The notes under the pieces: model-generated
Databases searched by the model: none
The model's input: only the letters and a program-made list of their open reading frames with translations
Told to the model about the DNA's origin: nothing
Position numbers and translations under genes: made by a program
Source: Spirochaeta sp.
GTDB taxonomy: Bacteria; Spirochaetota; Spirochaetia; Sphaerochaetales; Sphaerochaetaceae
Direction of reading: 5' to 3'
NCBI GenBank assembly: GCA_020054965.1
Contig: JAIMZO010000045.1
Coordinates: forward strand, 1 to 8,994
DNA length: 8,994 nt
Shown here: in pieces, positions 1 through 6,317 of the stretch
Numbering within the stretch: the first letter of the stretch is position 1
Layout of the letters: each line of letters opens with the position of its first letter

Positions 1-27
1 TGGGGTATCGCAGGGCGTTCTAAGGGC

Positions 28-56
28 TGTACATTATTGATGGAAATCTCTATGAT
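28..56 (+). promoter_or_regulatory. Putative sigma70-type promoter for the omega-miaA pair
   Basis: A -35-like box TGTACA (28-33, 4 of 6 to TTGACA) lies exactly 17 nt upstream of a -10-like box TATGAT (51-56, 5 of 6 to TATAAT). Transcription would start near 63 and give a leader of about 40 nt before the GTG at 103. Spacing and box quality are good, but this is a match by eye in a short AT-rich stretch, and the upstream gene could also be read through into this unit. No operator or riboswitch structure is evident in the leader. Confidence 0.4.
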
Positions 57-89
57 AATGTAATTGTAGCAAAGTGACCTTTTACAATC

Positions 90-95
90 AAGGAG
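90..95 (+). promoter_or_regulatory. Ribosome binding site fixing the GTG start at 103
   Basis: AAGGAG is followed by a 7-nt spacer and then GTG. It is a strong Shine-Dalgarno match at ideal distance, and it decides the non-ATG start of the small downstream gene. Confidence 0.75.
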
Positions 96-102
96 TTACG
101 AG

Positions 103-303
103 GTGAGCATTCCACTCAACAGTCTTATTGACTATGAAGATAATATCTACCAGATTACCTGTGTAGCCATCAAAGAAGCCAATATCTTGAGCAACCCAGG
201 ATGTGGTGGCGAAGAAATTGAGAAAAACAATGGTAAGATTGTCAGCGAAGTACTCACAAGAGCGCTCAAAGGTGAAATCCATTTCGAAGAGTCTGGCGAG
301 TAA
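103..303 (+). CDS. rpoZ: RNA polymerase omega-like subunit
   Basis: A 66-residue protein started by GTG behind a strong Shine-Dalgarno site. Omega is the small RNA polymerase subunit that clamps the C-terminal tail of beta prime and helps core assembly. The visible similarity is an N-terminal helix region, YQITCVAIKEANIL (residues about 17-30), in the place of the family pattern YELVxxAAxRARQL, and a second block, GKIVSEVLTRALKGEIHF (about 44-61), in the place of the pattern that ends ALREIxxGKI. The usual RAR of the first block is replaced by KEA, so this is a divergent omega; length and architecture fit. The C-terminus is acidic. It leads a two-gene unit with miaA, whose start lies inside it. 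The family assignment is by recognition of two short blocks only; the alternative is an uncharacterised small protein. Confidence 0.65.
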   Translation: MSIPLNSLIDYEDNIYQITCVAIKEANILSNPGCGGEEIEKNNGKIVSEVLTRALKGEIHFEESGE

Positions 304-1222
304 CAAAGCTTTCAGCCGCATTATTTTTCTCTTCGGTCCTACGGGGGTCGGAAAAACAGAACTTCTGCTGGATCTTGATCCGCAGAGGTTTTCTGTTATC
401 AACGCAGACTCCATCCAAGTTTACCGGCATCTGGACATAGGTTCGGCAAAGGCTTCCAAGGAAGTACAGAATGCGATAGCTCACCATCTCATTGATGTGC
501 AGGACCCATGGGAACAGTTCAGTGTAGGGGATTTCATCACCTATGCAGATGAGGCATGTGAGAAGATATACCGGGAAGGGAAAATCCCCGTCATAAGTGG
601 TGGAACCGCCTATTACTTCAAACATTTCCTTTACGGTCTCAGTGAGGCCCCTCCCAGTGATGAGTCCATACGGGCCAGGATCTTTGCGCAGATTAAAGCG
701 AAGGGAAATGAGTGGGCTTATACACGTCTTGGTGAGGTGGACCCCATCTCTGCTGAACGTATTCATCCCAGTGACATGTACCGGGTGAGCAGGGCTCTGG
801 AAGTCTATGAGGCATGCGGTAAACCCCTGAGCAGCTTTTCTCTCCCCACTGTTCCCAGAAATGGTATGCAGCCTCTGGTTATTGGCTTGGTGCGTGATAG
901 TGCTCTGCTCCGCAGTAGGCTTAGCCTGAGGATCAAGATGATGTTCGACAATGGCCTCGAGGATGAGATTCGTTCTCTTATAAGGATGGGAGCCGAAAGT
1001 TCCTGGCCTGGATTGCAAGGTGTCGGCTACAAGGAGTTCTTTGAGGCAATGGAACATGGCGAGTGGTCCCGTTCCATCATAGCCGACCAGATAGAGAGAA
1101 ACAGCCGTTCCTATGCGAAACGGCAGATGACCTTTTTTAAAAGCTTTTCAGAAGTAATGTGGATGGATCCTGCTGATAAGGAATCAATACTTACTGCGAT
1201 TGAACAGTATTGCTGTTCTTGA
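272..1222 (+). CDS. miaA: tRNA dimethylallyltransferase (MiaA)
   Basis: MiaA transfers the dimethylallyl group of DMAPP to N6 of A37 in tRNAs that read codons starting with U. Counting from the GTG at 272 (316 aa, a normal MiaA length), the P-loop GPTGVGKT is at 22-29 and the DSIQVY block with its catalytic-type Asp at 46-51. These are followed by the DIGSAK block, HHLID, GGTAYY, and near the C-terminus the QGVGYKEF block and RSYAKRQMTFF, where many homologues have Trp in place of the first Phe. The start is uncertain: GTG 203 and ATG 230 are also in frame but would run far back into the omega gene, and none of the three has a clear Shine-Dalgarno site. CTG 293, with GAAG upstream, is another option. 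The gene overlaps the omega gene by about 32 nt, and its last 32 nt overlap the tail of the convergent gene. No insertion or frameshift is seen. Confidence 0.95.
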   Translation: MKSISKSLASNKAFSRIIFLFGPTGVGKTELLLDLDPQRFSVINADSIQVYRHLDIGSAKASKEVQNAIAHHLIDVQDPWEQFSVGDFITYADEACEKIYREGKIPVISGGTAYYFKHFLYGLSEAPPSDESIRARIFAQIKAKGNEWAYTRLGEVDPISAERIHPSDMYRVSRALEVYEACGKPLSSFSLPTVPRNGMQPLVIGLVRDSALLRSRLSLRIKMMFDNGLEDEIRSLIRMGAESSWPGLQGVGYKEFFEAMEHGEWSRSIIADQIERNSRSYAKRQMTFFKSFSEVMWMDPADKESILTAIEQYCCS

Positions 1223-2663
1223 TGTAGGTTTCCACCATCAGCTTTTCCAGCGGTTGGACAGAGGCCTTACCGATATCGGTGATTTCATACCATCCTCTTT
1301 CTCCCATTTCAACAGAAAATTCCTGATTCAGTTCATAGGTGTAAACCGGAGTAGCCGTAGTATTTTGCTCAGGCTCCTCATCACTGTAGGCGTAGGGAGT
1401 CCACATGATCCCCTTTGCCAGATATCTGTTCTGTCCTATCTGTTCGATTGAGACATCGGTGATGCCATAGATGAAGGTTCCCGCCAGGATGGGAGGTTTT
1501 CCCTCAGCTATCCAATCATTGGGATCAATCTGTGTATTGATACCCTCATAGGCTTGCCTGGTCTGCCGGGTAACATAGAGGTTGGTGACTTCCATAGATG
1601 CTGGGTTCTTTACCCCTTTTGCCAGGGAAGCTTCCATCTTCTCCAGGTTCAGTTCATTCATGCTGTCGTAATACGCCTCGATGATCTGCGTTGGTTCCAT
1701 ACCGGCAGTGTAGGGTGGCTTGCGTGATTCCTGTATTCTTGTGGTGGTGAACCAGCTCACTGAGATGATGATTGCTGCAATGGTGATGACCAACCAGCCT
1801 TCCTTTCTCCAGAAAACCCGTCGTCTTGCTCGTTTGTGTTGACCTTCCAGGAATGAAGCACAAGCAACTACTGCATTGAGCGACTCCCTGTTTTGTACCG
1901 AGTCAGTAGCTTCCAGTGTCCATTGCAAGGATTCTGTTTGGGAAAGGAACCATGACAGTGCCTTCTGGGGCTCCTTGTTCATGACAGCATCCCTCTGCTT
2001 CGTAAGGCTCAAGGAGAGCGTTCGGTCGATGAACTGTATGGTTGATTGAGGCAGTGCGACTCCGGTCAGGGATAAGGGGAGTGCCCTGAAATTGTCTTCC
2101 CTGGTGTCTTTGTCATAGAATGGAGGAAAACCCAAGGCTGCATAATAGAGAAGGCTGGTCATTTGGTCGCACAGTGTGAAAGGCTGATGTAGCCCATGAT
2201 GTACCCATGAGGAGCTGTGGAAGTAACGGGTCTCCTCATCGCTGCAGGCAGCAAAGAGGTCTGCCAAATCCTGGGGAAGGACCAATAATCTACCATCTTC
2301 CATTCCCCACACTCTCCAAAGCGGAAGAATGCCGCTTGAGAGATCCAGGAAGGAGTAAGGCAGTGATTCCAGTGCACGCGCAAGATCCCTGACCAAGGTC
2401 AGAGCCTGGGATCGTTTGCTGGTGGCAATGTCTGAAAAAGGAAACAAGGGGAGTGGATCAAAGTAGAGACAGCGCTCTCCTTTGATTACGCTCAACCCCT
2501 TCCAATACCATTTGGTGAGAGTCCCATTCTCATAGATATAGCCACAGGCTTTTTCTCCTTGCATCAGATAGGAGGGAAGGTCCATCGATTGAGGGCCTAT
2601 CACGATGCACTGCATCATCTGTCCATCAATTTCACAGGGGAAGGTCCGACTCATCTTATGCAT
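1191..2663 (-). CDS. Single-pass membrane protein with kinase-like cytoplasmic region, function unknown
   Basis: I do not recognise this 490-residue protein. One hydrophobic segment (about 290-308) follows a basic stretch rich in Arg (279-286), so by the positive-inside rule residues 1-289 are cytoplasmic and 309-490 extracytoplasmic. There is no signal peptide. The cytoplasmic part resembles the C-lobe of a Ser/Thr kinase in order and spacing: a leucine-rich helix (87-103), a segment ending in DGRLLVLPQDL (123-133), CDQMTSLLYYAALGFPPF (165-182, like the Asp-containing helix F and the GxPPF loop), and a final helix with an Arg near its end (204-224). HRD and DFG motifs are absent, so catalysis is unlikely. 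The outer part begins MEPTQIIEAYYDSMNELN (322-339), reminiscent of NTF2/SnoaL-like domains. ATG 2663 is chosen because AAGGAG lies 6 nt upstream; an earlier in-frame ATG at 2699 lies inside memo. It is last in the minus-strand unit. Confidence 0.85.
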   Translation of the reverse strand: MHKMSRTFPCEIDGQMMQCIVIGPQSMDLPSYLMQGEKACGYIYENGTLTKWYWKGLSVIKGERCLYFDPLPLFPFSDIATSKRSQALTLVRDLARALESLPYSFLDLSSGILPLWRVWGMEDGRLLVLPQDLADLFAACSDEETRYFHSSSWVHHGLHQPFTLCDQMTSLLYYAALGFPPFYDKDTREDNFRALPLSLTGVALPQSTIQFIDRTLSLSLTKQRDAVMNKEPQKALSWFLSQTESLQWTLEATDSVQNRESLNAVVACASFLEGQHKRARRRVFWRKEGWLVITIAAIIISVSWFTTTRIQESRKPPYTAGMEPTQIIEAYYDSMNELNLEKMEASLAKGVKNPASMEVTNLYVTRQTRQAYEGINTQIDPNDWIAEGKPPILAGTFIYGITDVSIEQIGQNRYLAKGIMWTPYAYSDEEPEQNTTATPVYTYELNQEFSVEMGERGWYEITDIGKASVQPLEKLMVETYIKNSNTVQSQ

Positions 2664-3498
2664 TCGTATCTCCTTGGTATGCACTGATGTGCCAAACATG
2701 TTTTTCCTTCATATCATTATGTTCCTTGATCTCTGGTTGTTCACCTTGCTTGTCAAAGTATCCACCCACCGTCCAGTTCCCAGAGAGAACGGTCAGTTTG
2801 CGCAATGCTTCCAAGCTCGAGCTATTGCAGCTGCTTATTCTCTCTTCTCTCCTGTTTTCCAACAGGCCTGCCCCTGTTTGCAGACGAGAAACAAACGTCC
2901 TTGCATCATCCTCCGCTTGCGGGGATGGCAGGAGTGCATTTGCATTGGCCGAAACGATGAACAGCACGTCCTTCTCTTGCCTTACCACAGACTCAAGAAG
3001 TGTATGATAGGTTTGAATTTGTTCACGGGTACACGAAGAGGCAAGAATGGGGAGAACCGGGACATTCCCAAAGTAGCTGTGAATCATGGGAAGTGTCAGT
3101 TCAAGAGCAGGTTCCTCTTCCAGGTAGCTGTCTTGCTGGACAAAGAAGGGAGCATGCAAGATGGTGAGTTCCTTGATCAAGGTGGTTGCAAAGCGATGTT
3201 CCACACCGGCTATGGATATGCCTTCCATACTGCTGGTGAACAGGAAAGATGGAGCATCTGCTTCCAGCACTTCCTGATGCAGGGGACCAAGAAAGACGAT
3301 CAAGGAGGGCTGCAGGTGACCTGCCACTGAAAAGCTCCTATGCAAAGCCTCCAGTGAAAACTGGTAGGCTGCATGAGGTACAAGAATTGCAGAGGGAAGA
3401 GAGCGCAGATACACGTCCGCTTCTCTCTTTGCCGTTGCAAGGGAGAGTGTCTCCTGTTCCTCAGGATAGAAGATTGTATGGTGATGACTGTCAAGCAT
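2656..3498 (-). CDS. Memo-family protein (AmmeMemoRadiSam system protein B type), divergent
   Basis: This 280-residue protein has the Memo fold signature. The N-terminal block has FYP at 10-12 (family: GxFYP), then LVPHAAYQFS at 39-48 (family: PHAGYxYSG), FLGPLHQE at 69-76, and LELTLPMIHSYFG plus VPVLPILAS at about 132-154. The metal-ligand positions described for human MEMO1 (two His, one Cys) appear to be kept as H42, H74 and C224. Two usual family blocks are not: the EHSLE block reads EEEPALEL, without the His, and the SSDLSHY block reads VSANANALL (182-190). Memo proteins are often encoded with AMMECR1 and radical SAM partners; neither is in this window. The start at 3498 has AGGA 7 nt upstream; ATG 3504 has it only 1 nt away. 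It overlaps both rqcH and the downstream gene by 8 nt. The substrate is unknown. Confidence 0.8.
   Translation of the reverse strand: MLDSHHHTIFYPEEQETLSLATAKREADVYLRSLPSAILVPHAAYQFSLEALHRSFSVAGHLQPSLIVFLGPLHQEVLEADAPSFLFTSSMEGISIAGVEHRFATTLIKELTILHAPFFVQQDSYLEEEPALELTLPMIHSYFGNVPVLPILASSCTREQIQTYHTLLESVVRQEKDVLFIVSANANALLPSPQAEDDARTFVSRLQTGAGLLENRREERISSCNSSSLEALRKLTVLSGNWTVGGYFDKQGEQPEIKEHNDMKEKHVWHISAYQGDTNA
2670..2675 (-). promoter_or_regulatory. Ribosome binding site fixing the start at 2663
   Basis: On the minus strand AAGGAG sits 6 nt before the ATG at 2663, inside the 3' end of the Memo-family gene. It selects 2663 over the in-frame ATG at 2699 and over the second ATG at 2654. Confidence 0.75.
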
Positions 3499-4924
3499 GC
3501 TCATGTCCTAAAAGTAATCGTGAAAGCCTCCCTTCGTCCAGTGTAACTGTCAAGTTTTTCTCCTGGGTGGGGAGAACCAACCCGGTTTTCCCTCCCTTTG
3601 CCCTTCTCAGGTGCTTTACCTGTGTATAGTACAGATCTGCACGACCCTGGTTTTTAGCCTTGCTGAAAACCAGGGCGAGGTTTGCTGCATCAAGCAGGAC
3701 CTCCAGAGGCACACTCTTTCCCCTGATGTACTTGATGAATACATACCCTCCAGGGACATCGCGGGTGTGCATCCAATAGTCATTTCCCTTCACATAGTGG
3801 CGGAGCAATTCGTCGTTTTCCTTGGCATTGCGGCCAACAAGCAGGGTGAACGAACCACTTTGGATGGTGAGGCCCGGACTCTGCTTTTTTTGTATCGCAC
3901 TCCCAGGGTTCTCTTCAAGTTCCTTCGTAAGGCTTTTGATTGCCTGTAGTGGGTCACGGTTGGGATCAAGGAGCGCCAGGTAGTGTGCTTCTCTCTGGGA
4001 AATGAGTGCCTTGGTTTTCTCAACCTCCCCCATGGCGTTCTCGTGGGTTTTCTTTGCTTTCTGGTATTTCTCATAGTAGAGATGGATATTCTCGCGTGCC
4101 AGGGTCTTGTCATCCAGGGGAATGGTTAGCAGTTCTCCCGTCTCCCAGTCTTCCAGGGTTATTTCATCCATGGTACCTATAAGTAGGTGTTGGTTTGCAC
4201 TGAGAAGATCCGCAAACTTCTTGAAACGCATGAAATCCTGGGTGTTTACACAGGTGCATATGAGACTGTCGAGTGTGGTATTCAGGCTCTTGAGCTCCCG
4301 TTCCATCTTGCGCCCAACGCGTTCAGCCAGTTCTTTACGGGTAAGTGTATTGCTCTTTTCCCCATAGGCTTCCTCGATCTGCTCATTGAAGGAATCGCCG
4401 GTTCTTTCCCTGACAGGGAACGCTTTTCCCTCTTCCCCTTTCGGTTCAGGAAGAACGAATGGTTGTCCACTCTGCTCTTCTCTTCCAGGGCGCCTATAAA
4501 GCAGGTCAAGAAGGATATCGTGCTCATCGGTGACCAGCATGTTTGCCCCTGGGCCGCTGTAGAAGCGAAGGTAGAGATTCAGTATCGTACCATGGTTGTT
4601 CATGCGCAGGCGTACAACCCGGTCAAAGGGCTGTTGATAGACAGATTCAACCTTGGCACCCTCCAGGTTAGCACGACAAAACTGGATAAATCGCTGGAGC
4701 TTTGCTGTCTTTCCCATCTGGTTTGCACTAATGGGTCTCTTAAGTTCATGGAGTCGGCTGAAAGGGGTTCCTACCTCGGTGTATAGTGTCCACCTTCCTG
4801 CCTCAGGGTGGTAGAAGTGCCAGCTGAGAGAGTGGAAGTCATGCTGGGTAGTGCGTTGCAAGGAACTACCCTCCAAGGGCAGTTCCTCCAGGATAAGCGC
4901 TATCTCACGCCAGTTGAGACTCAT
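3491..4924 (-). CDS. rqcH: NFACT-family ribosome quality control protein (RqcH / Rqc2 type)
   Basis: RqcH binds stalled 50S subunits carrying peptidyl-tRNA and recruits tRNA-Ala to add C-terminal Ala tails; older annotations call the family fibronectin-binding. The 477-residue protein shows NFACT-N (about 4-165) with the key Asp-Arg pair at 101-102 (QQPFDRVV), then GPGANMLVTDEHDILLDLLYRR-type residues at 124-145. Charged, probably coiled-coil helices lie at about 184-225 and 280-340. NFACT-R (about 358-465) carries VGRNAKEND (363-371), DYWMHTRDVPGGYVF (382-396), a helix with AANLALVFS (413-421) and YYTQVKHLRRAKG (432-444). It is roughly 90 residues shorter than Firmicute RqcH; the region that should hold the helix-hairpin-helix domain seems reduced or absent. 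Start 4924 is chosen for AGGAG 5 nt upstream; ATG 4945 is also in frame. It overlaps folC by 20 nt and memo by 8 nt. Confidence 0.92.
   Translation of the reverse strand: MSLNWREIALILEELPLEGSSLQRTTQHDFHSLSWHFYHPEAGRWTLYTEVGTPFSRLHELKRPISANQMGKTAKLQRFIQFCRANLEGAKVESVYQQPFDRVVRLRMNNHGTILNLYLRFYSGPGANMLVTDEHDILLDLLYRRPGREEQSGQPFVLPEPKGEEGKAFPVRERTGDSFNEQIEEAYGEKSNTLTRKELAERVGRKMERELKSLNTTLDSLICTCVNTQDFMRFKKFADLLSANQHLLIGTMDEITLEDWETGELLTIPLDDKTLARENIHLYYEKYQKAKKTHENAMGEVEKTKALISQREAHYLALLDPNRDPLQAIKSLTKELEENPGSAIQKKQSPGLTIQSGSFTLLVGRNAKENDELLRHYVKGNDYWMHTRDVPGGYVFIKYIRGKSVPLEVLLDAANLALVFSKAKNQGRADLYYTQVKHLRRAKGGKTGLVLPTQEKNLTVTLDEGRLSRLLLGHEHA
3506..3509 (-). promoter_or_regulatory. Ribosome binding site favouring the start at 3498
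   Basis: AGGA on the minus strand is 7 nt before ATG 3498 but only 1 nt before ATG 3504, so it supports the downstream of the two closely spaced ATGs. The site is short, and either start would give nearly the same protein. Confidence 0.5.
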
Positions 4925-6269
4925 GGGAGCTCCTGACCTGCTCATAGGCAGATGCTATACCTCCGGCAAGGTAGAATGATCCACAGGTAAGGATGGCCCC
5001 TTCCTTTGCCGTACGTGAAAAGGCTTCTTTCAATGCTGAGAGATTGTCCTCGATCAAAAGAATTTCGTACTGTTTTTCTCGCTTGGCGGCAAGCGCCAAG
5101 AGAAACTCATGCAGGTGATTGATGTCACTCTTCTTGAAAGTGCCTGGCCTGCTGATGATGATTCTCTGGAAATAGTCGAGCAGGAGTGAGAGCATGTGGG
5201 CATGATCCTTGTCTTCCAGTGCCCCAAAAATGACCGTATTCTCCTTGCTTGGATGCAGGCTGGAGAAGGAGGAGAGCAAGGCCTGCAGGGAGCGGGTGGT
5301 GTGTGCACCATCCACATAGAGGCAGGGATCTTTTGAGAGCTGCTGGAACCTCCCTGGTATCTGGTTTGACTCTATGGCAGGGAGCATCGCCTGGTCAAAA
5401 AGATTGAGTGTTTTCAGGACAAGCATGGCAAGCGCACTATTCTGTGCTTGGACCAACCCTCGCATGGAAAGACAGAGATGCTCCTCCTCCCCATTCCTCC
5501 ACCGGTAGTGGACCTGTTCGCCTTCACTGGTGGTGCTGCTTGTCAGGGAATCCATATACTCCTTGAGCAGGTAGGGAGTACTGTGTTGGCCTTCTGCTTC
5601 AGAGAGGAAGACATCCAATGCCTCACCTTCTTCAAGGCCAATGAATACAGGTACTCCTTTCTTGATGATCTTGCTCTTCTCTATGGCAATTTCCCTGATG
5701 GTGGAACCGAGAATCTTGGTATGTTCCAGCTCGATGGGGCAGAGAACACTTGCCTCAGGGATGATGGTATTGGTTGCATCCAGACGGCCGCCAAGGCCGG
5801 TCTCAATAATCGCCCAGCTGCAGCCACTGTTCCTGAAGAGCAGATAGGCATATGCGGTGAAGAGTTCAAAGGTGGTAGGATTGGTTTCCCCCCATTCATC
5901 GCGGAAGGTGAATCCTTCAATGCTGTCTGCCAACTCCTGGCCCGTTGAAACGAGAAAGGAATCGTCAAAGAAGGTACCACTTAAGGTGAAACGCTCCCGG
6001 TAATCAACCAAGTGGGGGGAGAGGTATAGGCCTGTCTTGTATCCCATGGCGGTCAGGGCACTTGCCAGATAGCTTGCGGTTGAACCCTTTCCTTTTGACC
6101 CTGCAAGATGAATTTTCTTGAAAGCCAGTTCAGGATTGCCCAAGTGGGCCAACAGGACGTGCATCCTGTCAAGTCGATAGGTACGAGTGGTGTAGTGGGA
6201 CGTCTGCTTCTCGAGGTTGGTGAACTGCTCGGTGAAGCGGATTACATCTTCAAAGCTGGAAATTTGCAT
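4905..6269 (-). CDS. folC: Folylpolyglutamate synthase / dihydrofolate synthase
   Basis: FolC ligates glutamate to dihydropteroate and/or folates, with ATP and an acyl-phosphate intermediate, in the cytoplasm. The 454-residue protein has the Mur-ligase-like order of motifs: P-loop HLAGSKGKGST at 54-64 (usual form GTNGKGS, here with Lys for Asn), SPHLVDYRERF at 84-94, TTFELFTAYAYLLF at 132-145, ETGLGGRLDATN at 156-167, IELEHTKILGST at 179-190, EKSKIIKKGVPV at 197-208, PGRF at 305-308, DGAH followed by Thr at 320-324 (usual DGAHN), and GSFYLAGG at 430-437. Length is normal. ATG 6269 is preferred: the in-frame GTG at 6293 has no Shine-Dalgarno site, whereas GAGG lies 11 nt before 6269. It follows the ABC ATPase gene after a 48-nt gap without a terminator and overlaps rqcH by 20 nt. 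The two motif substitutions are noted but do not look like inactivation. Confidence 0.93.
   Translation of the reverse strand: MQISSFEDVIRFTEQFTNLEKQTSHYTTRTYRLDRMHVLLAHLGNPELAFKKIHLAGSKGKGSTASYLASALTAMGYKTGLYLSPHLVDYRERFTLSGTFFDDSFLVSTGQELADSIEGFTFRDEWGETNPTTFELFTAYAYLLFRNSGCSWAIIETGLGGRLDATNTIIPEASVLCPIELEHTKILGSTIREIAIEKSKIIKKGVPVFIGLEEGEALDVFLSEAEGQHSTPYLLKEYMDSLTSSTTSEGEQVHYRWRNGEEEHLCLSMRGLVQAQNSALAMLVLKTLNLFDQAMLPAIESNQIPGRFQQLSKDPCLYVDGAHTTRSLQALLSSFSSLHPSKENTVIFGALEDKDHAHMLSLLLDYFQRIIISRPGTFKKSDINHLHEFLLALAAKREKQYEILLIEDNLSALKEAFSRTAKEGAILTCGSFYLAGGIASAYEQVRSSHESQLA
4930..4934 (-). promoter_or_regulatory. Ribosome binding site fixing the rqcH start at 4924
   Basis: AGGAG on the minus strand lies 5 nt before ATG 4924, within the last codons of folC. 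It lies downstream of the alternative ATG 4945, which has no comparable site, so it selects 4924. Confidence 0.65.
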
Positions 6270-6317
6270 GCTGGAAACTACCTCGCCTGTCACTGTAGAC
6301 GGTAAGGGCCTTCTTGG

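Noticed and set aside
266..1057. Long minus-strand open frame opposite miaA (263 codons)
   Set aside because: It is antisense to a clear MiaA protein, has no family motifs and low-complexity chance composition; it is a shadow frame.
1104..1138. GCCGTT/AACGGC hairpin followed by a T6 run as a terminator on the plus strand
   Set aside because: It lies inside the conserved C-terminal region of miaA, has a 9-nt loop, and the T-run starts 8 nt after the stem.
1202..1218. Inverted repeat GAACAG/CTGTTC as a bidirectional terminator between the convergent genes
   Set aside because: The stem is only 6 bp and no T-run follows on either strand; it may be chance within coding sequence.
2605..3330. Plus-strand open frame of 241 codons opposite the Memo gene
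   Set aside because: Cys- and Gln-rich chance translation, no ribosome binding site pattern, opposite a recognised family gene.
4187..4786. Plus-strand open frame of 199 codons opposite rqcH
   Set aside because: It is antisense to the conserved NFACT-N region and carries no recognisable domain.
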